Part shown: piece after piece, positions 27,536 to 36,544 of the stretch
How the letters are laid out: each line of letters begins with the position of its first letter
How positions within the stretch are numbered: position 1 is the stretch's first letter
Source of the DNA: Bacillota bacterium
GTDB lineage: Bacteria > Bacillota > Clostridia > Lachnospirales > Lachnospiraceae
Length of the DNA stretch: 64,000 nucleotides
NCBI GenBank assembly: GCA_023443225.1
Contig: JAEZVF010000060.1
Coordinates: 62,001-126,000, forward strand
Direction of reading: 5' to 3'
The notes under the pieces: generated by a model
The model's database searches: none
The model's input: the letters and a program-made list of their open reading frames with translations, nothing else
Told to the model about the DNA's origin: nothing
Program-made: the position numbers and the translations under genes

Positions 27536-28288
27536 ATGCATTATATCGTATTTGATTTGGAATTTAATCAGGACCCGGATTCCCTAATGATTCCACAGGG
27601 CAAATATTCCTTTGAGATTATTCAAGTTGGAGCTGTAAAGCTGGATGGGGATTTTAATAGAGTGGCAACTTTTAGCCGTCTTGTAAAGCCATCTATATAC
27701 TCCCGTATCAGTGAATTTATTACTGAGCTTACGGGCATAACAACGGAAAGTCTAAAATCAGAACAGACCTTTAGCCAGGTCTATAAAGAGTTTTTAGAGT
27801 TTGTAAATGAACCCGAGATAGTTTTATGTACATGGGGAATGGCAGATATGAAGGAGCTTATAAGAAATGCAATTTATCATAAGCTTGATGAGAAGCTGCT
27901 ACCGAATAGATATATCAATATTCAACCCCTGACTTCAGTACATCTTGGACTGCCAAAGAAGAAGCCACTTGGTCTTAAATACTGTGTAGAAGCCTTAAAT
28001 ATCGATATATCATATGCATTCCATGATGCACTAAATGATGCCCTTTATACTGCCGAGGTTTTCAAAAAAGTCTATAATTCTGGGGTAAAGCCAAGAAGAT
28101 ACGATCCGACTGTAGTACTGAAAGCAGTCAGACCCGCTAAAATGACCCTAGATTTTCCATTGCTTATTTCACAGTTAGAGAAGATGTTTTCCAAAGAAAT
28201 GACTGTGGAGGAACAAGAAATCATCCGCCTTGCCTATCATATGGGTAAGACAGGACAATTTCTTAAGGCGGAAGATAAGAATAAATAA
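27536..28288 (+). CDS. DEDDh-type 3'-5' exonuclease
   Basis: 250 residues of the RNase T/DNA polymerase III epsilon fold. Exo I is YIVFDLEFNQDP (Asp and Glu ligands). Exo II includes ITGITTESL and CTWGMADMKEL. Exo III is YAFHDALNDALYTAEVF with the general-base histidine. It resembles KapD-like and other clostridial exonucleases acting on RNA or DNA ends. AAGGCGGTG precedes the ATG. No obvious operon partner; function in RNA turnover or repair is not resolvable. Confidence 0.83.
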   Translation: MHYIVFDLEFNQDPDSLMIPQGKYSFEIIQVGAVKLDGDFNRVATFSRLVKPSIYSRISEFITELTGITTESLKSEQTFSQVYKEFLEFVNEPEIVLCTWGMADMKELIRNAIYHKLDEKLLPNRYINIQPLTSVHLGLPKKKPLGLKYCVEALNIDISYAFHDALNDALYTAEVFKKVYNSGVKPRRYDPTVVLKAVRPAKMTLDFPLLISQLEKMFSKEMTVEEQEIIRLAYHMGKTGQFLKAEDKNK

Positions 28289-28357
28289 TAATCATCCTCC
28301 GATTTAAGTTTTATATATTTATTAAATCATGTTTTGTTCTGATTTAGACGATTGTAT

Positions 28358-28870
28358 TTATAATTTGCTTCCAACTTTGCTTCTTATTTTTTTTATTATG
28401 CGATTCATTCGCATCTTACTTGCACCAACATTGATTTGTTCCTTGTTCGCTAACTCAACCAAGGTAAATCCTTCAACATAATGCTTCATTAAGAATTCGA
28501 ATTCCTTGTTTGTAAGTATCTCTTTGTAGTCTGCATATATAATACAGTCATATTCATCCTGTTTTCCTAGCTCTTGTATGTCAGCATAAATCATTTCAAC
28601 CTGTTTTACATCGGAGCTATGAATCTGATTCATAAATTTAAGTGCTTTGAATTTAGCTGTTTTATAAACCCAACCTCTATAATTCTCATGATCGATAAGA
28701 AGCTCTATTTTTTTATATGCTTCGAAAAAGGTCTCCTGTAAGATATCCTCTAAGATTCGATTATCATTTGTAATTCTACGTATGTAACGATAGATTTCTT
28801 CATACATCTCTGTATAAACTTGATTGAAAAACTGATCCAGCTCTTGTTTTAAATATTTCACTTTCCTCAC
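28358..28870 (-). CDS. RNA polymerase sigma factor, ECF-like
   Basis: 170 residues with a sigma-70 region 2 (EEIYRYIRRITNDNRILEDILQETFFEAYKKI, then GWVYKTAKFKALKFM) and a region 4 helix-turn-helix (FTLVELANKEQINVGASKMRMNRIIKKI). This is the two-domain ECF pattern. No anti-sigma gene is adjacent. The start used is GTG at 28870; a second GTG nine bases in has AGGA closer by, so the start is uncertain by three residues. It may activate its own promoter in the 286-bp upstream region, where nothing else was recognised. Confidence 0.82.
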   Translation of the reverse strand: MRKVKYLKQELDQFFNQVYTEMYEEIYRYIRRITNDNRILEDILQETFFEAYKKIELLIDHENYRGWVYKTAKFKALKFMNQIHSSDVKQVEMIYADIQELGKQDEYDCIIYADYKEILTNKEFEFLMKHYVEGFTLVELANKEQINVGASKMRMNRIIKKIRSKVGSKL

Positions 28871-29156
28871 TCTTTCTATGTGTTTCGGTATTGCGAATTT
28901 ATTTATGATTCATTTGCTGATGGAGACAGCTTAACTCTATTCTGAAATCAAATCAATTCATAATGTCTAATTGGTTAACTATGTTGCCTAATTTGACAAT
29001 TATTTAGAAAGATCAAACAATAATATTGAGTTGTCAAATAAATACATGCAAGACACACTAATTTACACATAAATGTTACCTTTCAACCAGCAAATGGAAT
29101 GTATAAGTATAAGGATAATGAAAGATAACATTGTGATTTGAAAGGAGGAGCGTTCA

Positions 29157-29549
29157 ATGGATAGAAAGATATTCTTTACACAACTTTACAGAATACTTAG
29201 AAATGATGAACAGTTAGTAATCGGTGGTATCGTAGACGATGAAAAGTGGATGTCATTTGAAGAAGATGACCTTGCATATAACATAAAAAGTCTTTCTATC
29301 AACTTGACATCCAAACCTACGCTCTGGCAGAAAAACTCATCAAATGTTAAGTACAATATTGATTCACCGCGAATGAGCAGAGAACTTTTCATGAGCATCA
29401 TAGAATGGGCAGAGGAAAATGGGATTGAATCCTTAACCTTAACCTGGGAAGATCTAACCCTTTTTCCAGATATAAATGAACTGATGTTATTCATCAAAAC
29501 AAATTTTAGTGGGAATGTTGATATCATTACGGAACAAAGTCTTTCATAA
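29157..29549 (+). CDS. Hypothetical protein, 130 residues
   Basis: Soluble acidic protein (MDRKIFFTQLYRILRNDEQLVIGG... to TEQSLS) with no signal peptide, membrane segment or motif that I recognise. The GAAAGGAGGAG ribosome site is strong, so expression is likely. It is divergent from the ECF sigma factor gene, raising the possibility that it is controlled by that sigma factor. It precedes a polysaccharide deacetylase gene by 120 bp. Confidence 0.6.
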   Translation: MDRKIFFTQLYRILRNDEQLVIGGIVDDEKWMSFEEDDLAYNIKSLSINLTSKPTLWQKNSSNVKYNIDSPRMSRELFMSIIEWAEENGIESLTLTWEDLTLFPDINELMLFIKTNFSGNVDIITEQSLS

Positions 29550-29669
29550 AAGTTAAGCATATGATTGATAAACTATAGGTTAAGAGTTAAAATATAGAGA
29601 GATTATATGTTACGTAGGTGTTTCATAATTATAGAGTTACTGATGAAAGGGAAGAAAAGGAGACCTAAG

Positions 29670-30482
29670 ATGGCAAGCGCTATTAAAACGATAACGATTT
29701 GTTTTCCAGATGGAAAGAATAAGGTATTAACTATGAGTTATGATGATGGACGTCAGGAAGATAGACGTCTTGTAGAACTATTTAACCGGTATGCAATTAA
29801 AGGAACGTTTCACTTAAATTCCGGAATTGATTGGGATGCCAGGTTGATACCAACATCAGAGTATCAAACATTATACCAGGGGCATGAAATAGCATGCCAT
29901 GGCTATACCCATCTGAATTTAGCACAAGCCCCTATGGAGCAGGTGGTAACTCAAGTATTGGAAGATAGAAGGGCTCTAGAAGCCATTACCGGATATCCAG
30001 TAAAAGGAATGTCATATCCATTTGCAGCTTATAATGAATCTGTAAAAAGTGCACTTAAGGTCCTCGGAATAAAATACTCTCGTATTGTATCTTACAATAG
30101 TTATTTCAACATGCCTGAGGATTATTATGAATGGAAACCAACTTGCCATCACGAGCAAAATTTGCTAGAACTGGCGAAGCAGTTTGCAGGTATAGATAAT
30201 AAGTACCACCTATATATGATGTATGTTTGGGGCCATAGTTACGAATTTACGGATGAAACCAAGTGGAAGGTCATAGAGGATTTTTGTAGTTACATAGGTA
30301 ATCGGAGTGATATCTGGTATGCAACAAATATTCAGATTGTTGATTATATGGAAGCAGCAAAAAGATTGGAATTTGCAGCGGATTCTAGTTTTGTATATAA
30401 TCCATCAATACAGACGGTCTGGATTAATGCTTCCGATGACGTAATTGAAATACCTGGAGGACATCAGGTTTTCCTCAAATAA
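29670..30482 (+). CDS. Polysaccharide deacetylase-family protein (cytoplasmic form)
   Basis: 270 residues with NodB-type motifs: SYDDGRQEDRRLVELF (metal-binding Asp pair), GTFHLNSG, HEIACHGYTHLNLAQ (HxxxH metal ligands) and GMSYPFAAY. There is no signal peptide, so it probably acts in the cytoplasm on a small acetylated sugar or related amide rather than on wall polymer. The ORF could extend to 29607, but the AAAGGAG at 29657-29663 is correctly placed for the ATG at 29670. A terminator follows at 30507. Confidence 0.8.
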   Translation: MASAIKTITICFPDGKNKVLTMSYDDGRQEDRRLVELFNRYAIKGTFHLNSGIDWDARLIPTSEYQTLYQGHEIACHGYTHLNLAQAPMEQVVTQVLEDRRALEAITGYPVKGMSYPFAAYNESVKSALKVLGIKYSRIVSYNSYFNMPEDYYEWKPTCHHEQNLLELAKQFAGIDNKYHLYMMYVWGHSYEFTDETKWKVIEDFCSYIGNRSDIWYATNIQIVDYMEAAKRLEFAADSSFVYNPSIQTVWINASDDVIEIPGGHQVFLK

Positions 30483-30506
30483 CCAATTATAACTTATTAG
30501 CATCTA

Positions 30507-30546
30507 CAGCAGAAGAGTATGTAATTTATACTATTCTGCTGTTTTT
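30507..30546 (+). terminator. Terminator after the polysaccharide deacetylase gene
   Basis: CAGCAGAAGAGTAT (30507-30520) pairs with ATACTATTCTGCTG (30528-30541) with one internal mismatch, followed by TTTTT. The rest of the gap to 30800 holds a weak inverted repeat (AGGGTGT ... ACACCCT, about 30569-30624) and the promoter at 30658. Confidence 0.8.
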
Positions 30547-30657
30547 CTATGGTCATAATTTTAAAAAGTCAAGGGTGTAAAAAGTCAATGGAGTCTGTAG
30601 AAGGAACAGCTCTTTTAACACCCTAATCAAAAAAAGCTAAAATAATTAAATTACTAG

Positions 30658-30686
30658 TTGACATTAGAGAAATATGAATGTATAAT
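30658..30686 (+). promoter_or_regulatory. Consensus promoter of the amino-acid ABC operon
   Basis: TTGACA (30658-30663) and TATAAT (30681-30686) are exact consensus hexamers with a 17-bp spacer. The transcript would carry a leader of about 108 nt before the first gene at 30801; no known riboswitch or T-box pattern was recognised in it. Confidence 0.85.
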
Positions 30687-30800
30687 TCAATGCATATTAT
30701 TCATACCAAGTTACTATGATATATAGAAAATGAATAAAATTATGATTTGTATAATATAAGTTAACAAAATGGAAATGAAAGATGGGGTGAGCTGACAGTC

Positions 30801-31460
30801 GTGAAATGGTCATTCATACAAAAAGTTATTCCTCTTTTTGCAGAAGCAGCTAAGGTGACTTTGTATATTGGTTTCTGGGGAATTTTATTAGCTGTAGTTA
30901 TAGGAATACTATGTTGCTTCTTATTATTCTATAAGATAAAAGGGTTACAGAAAATAACCAGGCTGTATATAGAATTATCTCGAAACACGCCACTGCTGAT
31001 TCAGGTATTCTTCCTTTATTTTGGATTAACCCAAGTGGGAATCAAATTAAGTGGTACTGCTTGTGGAGTTATTGGACTTGGTTTTTTAGGCGGAAGTTAT
31101 ATGGCAGAGGCATTCCGAGGAGGGCTTGAAGCAGTAAGTAAGTCGCAGATTGAAACAGGACTCAGTATTGGACTCAGTTCTAGTCAGGTTATGAAACATG
31201 TAATTCTTCCCCAAGCAATTTCCATTTCAATGCCACAGATAAGTGCGAACTTCATTTTTCTATTGAAAGAAACCTCTATTCTAAGTTCCATTGCCATTCC
31301 GGAATTATTATATGTGACAAAAAGCATTATTGGCCTTTATTATAAAACGAATGAAGCTCTTTTACTATTGACGTTGAGTTATCTGGTTTTAATATTGCCA
31401 ATGTCTATCTTATTAAGGGTCATTGAAAGGAGGCTGCGTTATGCTGAGTATGGGAATTAG
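30801..31460 (+). CDS. Polar amino-acid ABC transporter permease (HisM/GlnP family)
   Basis: 219 residues with about five membrane segments. The family N-terminal block LIELSRNTPLLIQVFFLYFGL appears as LYIELSRNTPLLIQVFFLYF. The EAA loop reads EAFRGGLEAVSKSQIETGLSIGLSSSQVMKHVILPQA. It forms a heterodimeric channel with the next gene's product. It starts at GTG (30801), preceded by GATGGGGTGAG. The substrate is probably a polar amino acid or cystine-like compound; not resolvable. Confidence 0.87.
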   Translation: MKWSFIQKVIPLFAEAAKVTLYIGFWGILLAVVIGILCCFLLFYKIKGLQKITRLYIELSRNTPLLIQVFFLYFGLTQVGIKLSGTACGVIGLGFLGGSYMAEAFRGGLEAVSKSQIETGLSIGLSSSQVMKHVILPQAISISMPQISANFIFLLKETSILSSIAIPELLYVTKSIIGLYYKTNEALLLLTLSYLVLILPMSILLRVIERRLRYAEYGN

Positions 31461-32097
31461 GGTGATAGCAGATAATATTGAATTACTCCTTAATGGACTG
31501 GGTAATACCCTGATGATTGCTATAGTAGCCTTATTGATATCAATGATTACCGGGTTTGGCTTTGGAATACTAAGGACGTCCAAGAACATAGTAGTGAAGC
31601 TTTTCACTGATATCTATTTAGAGGCATTTCGAATTATCCCAATCATGGTTTGGTTGTTTTCCTTTTTCTTTTTCTTACCGAGACTTCTTCAAATTAATGT
31701 CTCTGGAGAGATTGCGGCCATTCTGGTTTTCTCCATGTGGGGAACAGCAGAAATGGGCGATATTGTAAGAGGTGCCTTGGAATCGTTACCCAAGGGCCAG
31801 CTAGAAGCCGGATTATCCGTAGGATTAAGTAAAAGCCAACTGTTTCTTTATATTCAATTACCACAGGCAATTAGGCGAATTATACCGGGAGCGATTAGTT
31901 TAGCTACCAGAATGATAAAAACCACATCGTTAGTTGTATTAATTGGTGTATTGGATGTTATCAAAAGGGGACAGCAAATCATTGAAAGAACAAAAGAATC
32001 TTTTTGGATCTACGCTTTTCTATTCTTGCTGTTTTTTATCATATGTTATCCATTATCCTTACTGTCAAAGAAATTAGAAGCAAAGTGGGTAAGTTAA
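31441..32097 (+). CDS. Polar amino-acid ABC transporter permease (second subunit)
   Basis: 218 residues, paralogous to the preceding permease. Blocks: YLEAFRIIPIMVWLFSFFFFLPRL and an EAA-type loop GALESLPKGQLEAGLSVGLSKSQLFLYIQLPQAIRRIIP. The ATG at 31441 has AAGGAGG (31427-31433) at seven bases and overlaps the previous gene by 20 bp, a typical coupled pair. The upstream in-frame ATG at 31423 lies before that ribosome site and is ignored. Confidence 0.87.
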   Translation: MLSMGIRVIADNIELLLNGLGNTLMIAIVALLISMITGFGFGILRTSKNIVVKLFTDIYLEAFRIIPIMVWLFSFFFFLPRLLQINVSGEIAAILVFSMWGTAEMGDIVRGALESLPKGQLEAGLSVGLSKSQLFLYIQLPQAIRRIIPGAISLATRMIKTTSLVVLIGVLDVIKRGQQIIERTKESFWIYAFLFLLFFIICYPLSLLSKKLEAKWVS

Positions 32098-32132
32098 AGA
32101 TAAAATTAACTGTAATTTGAGGAGGTATTAAC

Positions 32133-32870
32133 GTGAAGGAAACTTTGCTTATGATAAGAGATTTAAACAAAAATTTCGGATACCGAAAGGTGCTAAATGG
32201 CATAGATTTATCTCTTTACAAAGGAGAAGTGTTGGTTGTATTGGGCCCTTCTGGCTGTGGTAAATCCACTTTGTTGCGATGTATCAATGGGCTCGAGACC
32301 ATTGATAGTGGAGATATTTTACTTAATGATACCAGTATTTATGATAAGAACATACAAATGCGCCAAATTAGGCAGAAGATTGGAATGGTATTTCAGAGCT
32401 ATGATTTATTTCATCATATGACTGTAATAGATAACATCTTACTAGGACCAATCAAATCACAAAAGCGTGATAAACAGGAAGTTTTGGCGTTAGCAAGGGA
32501 ATTACTTAGGAAGGTGGGGTTAGAGGATAGAGAAAATGATTATCCAAGACAATTATCTGGTGGTCAAAAGCAAAGGATTGCAATTGTACGGTCACTGTGT
32601 ATGAATCCAGAACTTATCTTATTTGATGAAGTAACAGCAGCTTTGGATCCAGAAATGGTTCGAGAGGTTTTGGATGTTATACTGGATTTGGCAAAACAGG
32701 GGATGACAATGATTATTGTCACTCATGAGATGCATTTTGCACAGGCAGTATCGGACCGAATTCTATTCTTAGATAATGGCAAGATAGTGGAAGAAGGAAA
32801 GCCAGAGGAATTCTTTACGAATCCAAAGACGGACAGAGCAAAACAATTTTTAAATAAATTTAATTATTAA
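32133..32870 (+). CDS. Polar amino-acid ABC transporter ATPase (GlnQ-like)
   Basis: 245 residues. Walker A is GPSGCGKST, the Q loop is VFQSYDLFHHMTV, the signature is LSGGQKQRIAIVRSL, Walker B is LILFDEVTAALDPEMV and the H-loop is VTHEMHFA. It powers import by the two upstream permeases. Starts at GTG after TTGAGGAGG. The Walker B aspartate-glutamate followed by VTA rather than PTS is common in this subfamily. Confidence 0.92.
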   Translation: MKETLLMIRDLNKNFGYRKVLNGIDLSLYKGEVLVVLGPSGCGKSTLLRCINGLETIDSGDILLNDTSIYDKNIQMRQIRQKIGMVFQSYDLFHHMTVIDNILLGPIKSQKRDKQEVLALARELLRKVGLEDRENDYPRQLSGGQKQRIAIVRSLCMNPELILFDEVTAALDPEMVREVLDVILDLAKQGMTMIIVTHEMHFAQAVSDRILFLDNGKIVEEGKPEEFFTNPKTDRAKQFLNKFNY

Positions 32871-32885
32871 AAAGGAGAGATCAAT

Positions 32886-33743
32886 ATGAAAAATTGGAAG
32901 AGAAGTATAGTAGCAGTATTAGCCATCTTAGTTATAGCAGCAGGGGTTGCAGGCTGCTCAAAAAAAGAAAGCACGGATACAAGTGGAAGTTCTACAGCAG
33001 GAAAAATTGAGCAGATAAAGGCTGCTGACAAGGTAGTAATTGGTGTATTTGGCGACAAACCTCCATTTGGCTATATTGCTGAGGATGGTACTAATGTAGG
33101 TTATGACGTGTATCTTGGACGTCGGATTGCCAAGGATTTGCTTGGTGATGAATCAAAGGTAGAATTTGTTACTTTAGAAGCGGCAAATCGTGTAGAATAT
33201 TTAAAATCCAAAAAAGTTGATATTGTATTGGCTAATTTTACGGTAACTGATGAAAGAAAGGAGCAGGTTGATTTTGCGGAACCTTATATGAAAGTTGCAC
33301 TGGGCGTTGTTGCACCTGATGGCAGTCCGATAACTTCTGTTGAAGACTTAAAAGGAAAGACGCTAATTGTGAATAAAGGAACAACAGCAGAATTATACTT
33401 CACAGAGAATTATCCGGACATCAAACTTGTTTCCTATGAAGAAAACACAGAAACCTTCCAGGCATTACAAGATGGAAGAGGAGATGCCTTAGCACATGAC
33501 AATACGTTATTATTTGCATGGGCATTTGAAAATGAAGGCTTTACAATTGTTGACGGTAATATTGGAAGCCAGGATGCAATTGCGCCTGCAGTCAACAAAG
33601 AGGATAAAGATTTACTGGAGTGGTTAAATAATGAAGTTACGACTTTAACAAAAGAGGGATTTTTCAAGGAAGCTTATGACGCCGAATTAAAAGCTCATTT
33701 TAGTCCGGAAACCAATCCAGAGGATGTAATATACTCCGAATAA
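32886..33743 (+). CDS. Amino-acid ABC transporter substrate-binding lipoprotein
   Basis: 285 residues, with a lipoprotein signal (MKNWKRSIVAVLAILVIAAG, lipobox VAGC) and a family 3 binding fold: VVIGVFGDKPPFGYIAEDG, GYDVYLGRRIAKDL, NRVEYLKSKKVDIVLANFTVTDERKEQVDFAEPY and a hinge region GTTAELYFTENYPDIKL. It captures the amino acid outside the membrane. It is the last gene of a complete permease-permease-ATPase-binding protein operon and is followed by the terminator at 33788. AAAAGGAGAG precedes the start. Confidence 0.92.
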   Translation: MKNWKRSIVAVLAILVIAAGVAGCSKKESTDTSGSSTAGKIEQIKAADKVVIGVFGDKPPFGYIAEDGTNVGYDVYLGRRIAKDLLGDESKVEFVTLEAANRVEYLKSKKVDIVLANFTVTDERKEQVDFAEPYMKVALGVVAPDGSPITSVEDLKGKTLIVNKGTTAELYFTENYPDIKLVSYEENTETFQALQDGRGDALAHDNTLLFAWAFENEGFTIVDGNIGSQDAIAPAVNKEDKDLLEWLNNEVTTLTKEGFFKEAYDAELKAHFSPETNPEDVIYSE

Positions 33744-33787
33744 TTAACGATGCAAGAGACACTAAAGACAACTACTATTTGAAATTA

Positions 33788-33837
33788 GCACCTCCTCACA
33801 GAAAACTAATTAGGAGTAGTTCACCGTGAGGAGGTGC
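33788..33837. terminator. Bidirectional terminator between convergent operons
   Basis: GCACCTCCTCAC (33788-33799) and GTGAGGAGGTGC (33826-33837) form a perfect 12-bp stem between the amino-acid transporter operon and the oppositely oriented cadmium operon. The T-tracts are short (TTTATT on the plus side). Confidence 0.7.
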
Positions 33838-33846
33838 AGTTTATTC

Positions 33847-35694
33847 TCAAGAAAATTCTTTTACATTTAAGGCACGGAAGGAATTTATGATTGCAAGGAC
33901 GGTTACCCCCACATCTGCAAAGACCGCCGCCCACATGGTTGAAAGTCCAATTGCCGTCAGGATAAGTACCAATACCTTGATACCAATGGCCAATACTATG
34001 TTTTGATAAGCAATTTTTAAAGTCTTTTTAGAAATCTTCATGGCAGTAGAAATTTTAGATGGTTCATCTGTCATGATAACAATATCTGCTGCCTCAATTG
34101 CTGCATCGGAACCAAGTCCGCCCATGGCAATACCGATATCTGCCCGTGATAATACTGGAGCATCATTTATTCCGTCTCCTACAAATGCAAGCTTGCCATT
34201 AACGGATTTCTTGGCTAGCAATTCTTCTATCTTAGTTACCTTATCTGCAGGGAGTAGCTCGGTGTACACAGTATCAATTCCAAGTTTGTTTGCTGTCTTA
34301 ATTCCTGTATTCTTAGTGTCACCGGTTAACATTACCGTCTGTTTGATTCCGGAATCCTTAAGGTTATGGATTGCTTTCTGTGCATCGTCCTTAATCTCAT
34401 CGGCAATGAGGATATATCCGGCATAGGACTGGTCAATAGCAACGTGTACAACAGTTCCTGCCACATCACCCTTAAAGTAAGGAATTTGAAGCATGTTCAT
34501 GTATTTGCTGTTGCCTGCCATAACTCTTTTACCATCTATCACAGCAGATACACCGTGACCTGGAATTTCTTCTACTTCGGAAATGCGAGTCTGACTTATC
34601 TCTTTTCCATAAGCACGTCTAAGCGAAGAAGATATGGGATGACTGGAGAAGCTTTCTGCATGGGCAGTCAGTTCCAACAGCTCTTCTTTTGAAACATTTT
34701 GGGGATGTATTTCCTGGACATTAAAGACACCTTTTGTCAATGTCCCGGTTTTGTCAAATGCTACAATTTCTGTCTTTGCAAGAGCTTCCAAATAATTGCT
34801 TCCCTTGATTAGGATTCCCAATCTGGAGGCGCCGCCCAATCCACCAAAGAAACTAAGCGGGATGGATATAACAAGAGCACAAGGGCAGGAGACTACAAGG
34901 AAAGAAAGGGAACGATAAATCCAGCTACTGAAAGTGGCACCGTCGATAATCAGTGGAGGTACAATAGCTAAAATGGCAGCTAATATCACCACAATGGGGG
35001 TATAATATCTAGCAAATTTTGTGATGAATTGTTCGGATTGTGACTTCTTGCTGCTTGCATTTTCAACCAGATCTAGTATCTTAGTGACAGTTGATTCGCC
35101 GAATTCTTTTGTAACCTCTGCAGTAATCACTCCGTTGATATTAATACAGCCACTTAAGAGGTCGCTTCCTATATCAATATCTCTTGGAACAGATTCTCCT
35201 GTAAGTGAAGAAGTATCAACCATAGAAACTCCCTCTATGACTTTACTATCAAGAGGAATTCTTTCTCCAGGCTTTATAATAATAATATCACCAATCTTTA
35301 CATCTTCCGGATCTGTCCGGAGAATTTGATCCCCTTGCTTTAAGTTAGCATAATCCGGTCTGATATCCATAAGGTCAGCAATGGATTTGCGTGACTTTGA
35401 GACTGCATAGCTTTGGAATAGTTCTCCTATCTGATAAAAGAGCATAACAGCGACGCCTTCCGGATACTCACCGATAAAGAATGCACCGATGGTTGCTATA
35501 CTCATCAGAAAGTTCTCATCAAATACCTGCCCGCGAACGATGTTCTTTGCGGCATTTAATACCACATCACCACCTACAATTACAAAGCTTAGAATAAATA
35601 AGGCAATGGAAAGCCAACTAATATTAGCTTGAAGGATAATAGCTGTGATAAATAGAATACTTCCTATAATAATACGCCAAATGGTTTTTTTCAT
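33847..35694 (-). CDS. cadA: Heavy-metal P1B-type ATPase (Cd/Zn/Pb efflux)
   Basis: 615 residues. The metal-path motif SCPCALVIS, phosphorylation motif DKTGTLT, SHPIS of the nucleotide domain, GDGINDAP hinge and the final-helix Lys/Asp pair (IGIKVLVLIL and AVFADVGVTVLAIINS) place it in the P1B-2 zinc/cadmium/lead group. Its N-terminus lacks the usual metal-binding HMA domain, which is instead encoded by the separate gene 11 bp upstream. With the ArsR-type repressor it forms a classical metal-induced efflux operon at the cytoplasmic membrane. Confidence 0.92.
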   Translation of the reverse strand: MKKTIWRIIIGSILFITAIILQANISWLSIALFILSFVIVGGDVVLNAAKNIVRGQVFDENFLMSIATIGAFFIGEYPEGVAVMLFYQIGELFQSYAVSKSRKSIADLMDIRPDYANLKQGDQILRTDPEDVKIGDIIIIKPGERIPLDSKVIEGVSMVDTSSLTGESVPRDIDIGSDLLSGCININGVITAEVTKEFGESTVTKILDLVENASSKKSQSEQFITKFARYYTPIVVILAAILAIVPPLIIDGATFSSWIYRSLSFLVVSCPCALVISIPLSFFGGLGGASRLGILIKGSNYLEALAKTEIVAFDKTGTLTKGVFNVQEIHPQNVSKEELLELTAHAESFSSHPISSSLRRAYGKEISQTRISEVEEIPGHGVSAVIDGKRVMAGNSKYMNMLQIPYFKGDVAGTVVHVAIDQSYAGYILIADEIKDDAQKAIHNLKDSGIKQTVMLTGDTKNTGIKTANKLGIDTVYTELLPADKVTKIEELLAKKSVNGKLAFVGDGINDAPVLSRADIGIAMGGLGSDAAIEAADIVIMTDEPSKISTAMKISKKTLKIAYQNIVLAIGIKVLVLILTAIGLSTMWAAVFADVGVTVLAIINSFRALNVKEFS

Positions 35695-35705
35695 AATTAA
35701 TTCAC

Positions 35706-35927
35706 CTAAGCTTTCTTCAATATGACCTGGGGCTCTAGCTTTTTAATAATTTTCTCTGCCAAGACTAGGATCTCATCCATTTTTTCATCTTCGGCTTCAA
35801 TCACCATCTTTGTGGTCATAAAATTAACAGTAGCATTTACCACCCCGTCTAAATCATTGATTGCTTTTTCCATTTTAGCAGCACAATTCGCACAATCCAG
35901 TCCGCTAAGTCTATATGTCTTTTTCAT
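35706..35927 (-). CDS. HMA-domain metal-binding protein (metallochaperone)
   Basis: 73 residues forming a single heavy-metal-associated domain, with the metal-binding GLDCANCAAKMEKAI near the start and the usual beta-alpha-beta continuation (VVNATVNFMTTKMVIE). It is the domain normally fused to the N-terminus of CadA/ZntA, here a stand-alone protein that could deliver Zn/Cd to the ATPase. A GGAGGTAG site precedes the ATG. The intergenic gap to the ATPase gene is only 11 bp, with a clear stop codon between them. Confidence 0.88.
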   Translation of the reverse strand: MKKTYRLSGLDCANCAAKMEKAINDLDGVVNATVNFMTTKMVIEAEDEKMDEILVLAEKIIKKLEPQVILKKA

Positions 35928-35941
35928 AATCTACCTCCATG

Positions 35942-36310
35942 TTATTCTATGTTAGATTCTTTGATATGCTCTAATCCCATTTCGTATATTTGCTTTACGT
36001 GGTCATCTGCAAGGGAATAAAAGACTATCTTTCCTTTTCTTCTGAACTTCACCAGATTTGCCTGTTTAAGAGACCTAAGTTGATGTGAGATGGCAGACTT
36101 CGTCATGTTGAGAAGTGCAGCTAAATCACAAACGCACATCTCATGTTCATCCAGTGCCCACAAAATCTTAACACGTGTACTATCACCTAAAACCTTAAAG
36201 AAATCAGATAAATCGTAAAGTACAGACTCTTCAGGCATATTTTTTTTCACTTTTTCCACTATATCTGCATGGATAACTTCACAATCACAAATCACTTCTG
36301 TTTTTGTCAT
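35942..36310 (-). CDS. ArsR/SmtB-family metal-responsive repressor (CadC-like)
   Basis: 122 residues. An N-terminal CDCEVIH segment and the ELCVCD-type motif in helix 3 (HEMCVCDLAALL) are the metal-binding cysteines of CadC-like sensors. The winged helix is MTKSAISHQLRSLKQANLVKFRRKGKIVFYSL. It should repress the cad operon and release on Cd, Pb or Zn. The start at 36310 has GAAGGTG upstream; the longer frame from 36352 runs through an operator and is unlikely. First gene of the repressor-HMA-ATPase operon. Confidence 0.9.
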   Translation of the reverse strand: MTKTEVICDCEVIHADIVEKVKKNMPEESVLYDLSDFFKVLGDSTRVKILWALDEHEMCVCDLAALLNMTKSAISHQLRSLKQANLVKFRRKGKIVFYSLADDHVKQIYEMGLEHIKESNIE

Positions 36311-36333
36311 TTGGTCACCTTCTTTTTCGTATT

Positions 36334-36355
36334 CAGTTGAGCGGTAACTCAACTG
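36334..36355. promoter_or_regulatory. Second ArsR-type operator (downstream of -10)
   Basis: CAGTTGAG (36334-36341) and CTCAACTG (36348-36355) form a perfect eight-base inverted repeat with a six-base spacer, located between the cad promoter -10 and the repressor start codon. The half-site TTGAG is shared with the site at 36371. Confidence 0.65.
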
Positions 36356-36363
36356 TTATATGT

Positions 36364-36393
36364 ATTATAGTTGAGCAGACATTCAATTGTCAA
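36364..36393 (-). promoter_or_regulatory. cad operon promoter with embedded operator
   Basis: On the minus strand TTGACA (36393-36388) and TATAAT (36369-36364) are consensus hexamers 18 bp apart. The spacer contains the inverted repeat TTGAATGTCTGCTCAA (36386-36371), matching the SmtB/CadC operator style (TTGA...TCAA), so bound repressor would block RNA polymerase directly. Confidence 0.8.
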
Positions 36394-36544
36394 GAACTTT
36401 TTAAATAAATTTTTAACATATTATAAAACCACATGATACAACGAGAATGCCTAGCATATTACTCTTGTTTATGAGCATAATAACAGTGAAAAAGTCATGT
36501 GCATGCATACAATGAGAAAAAATAAGATTAGGAGAACATATATT

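Noticed and set aside
34040..34426. Plus-strand 128-residue ORF opposite cadA
   Set aside because: It is an antisense shadow of the P-type ATPase gene with no ribosome site and low-complexity Ser/Ile-rich composition.
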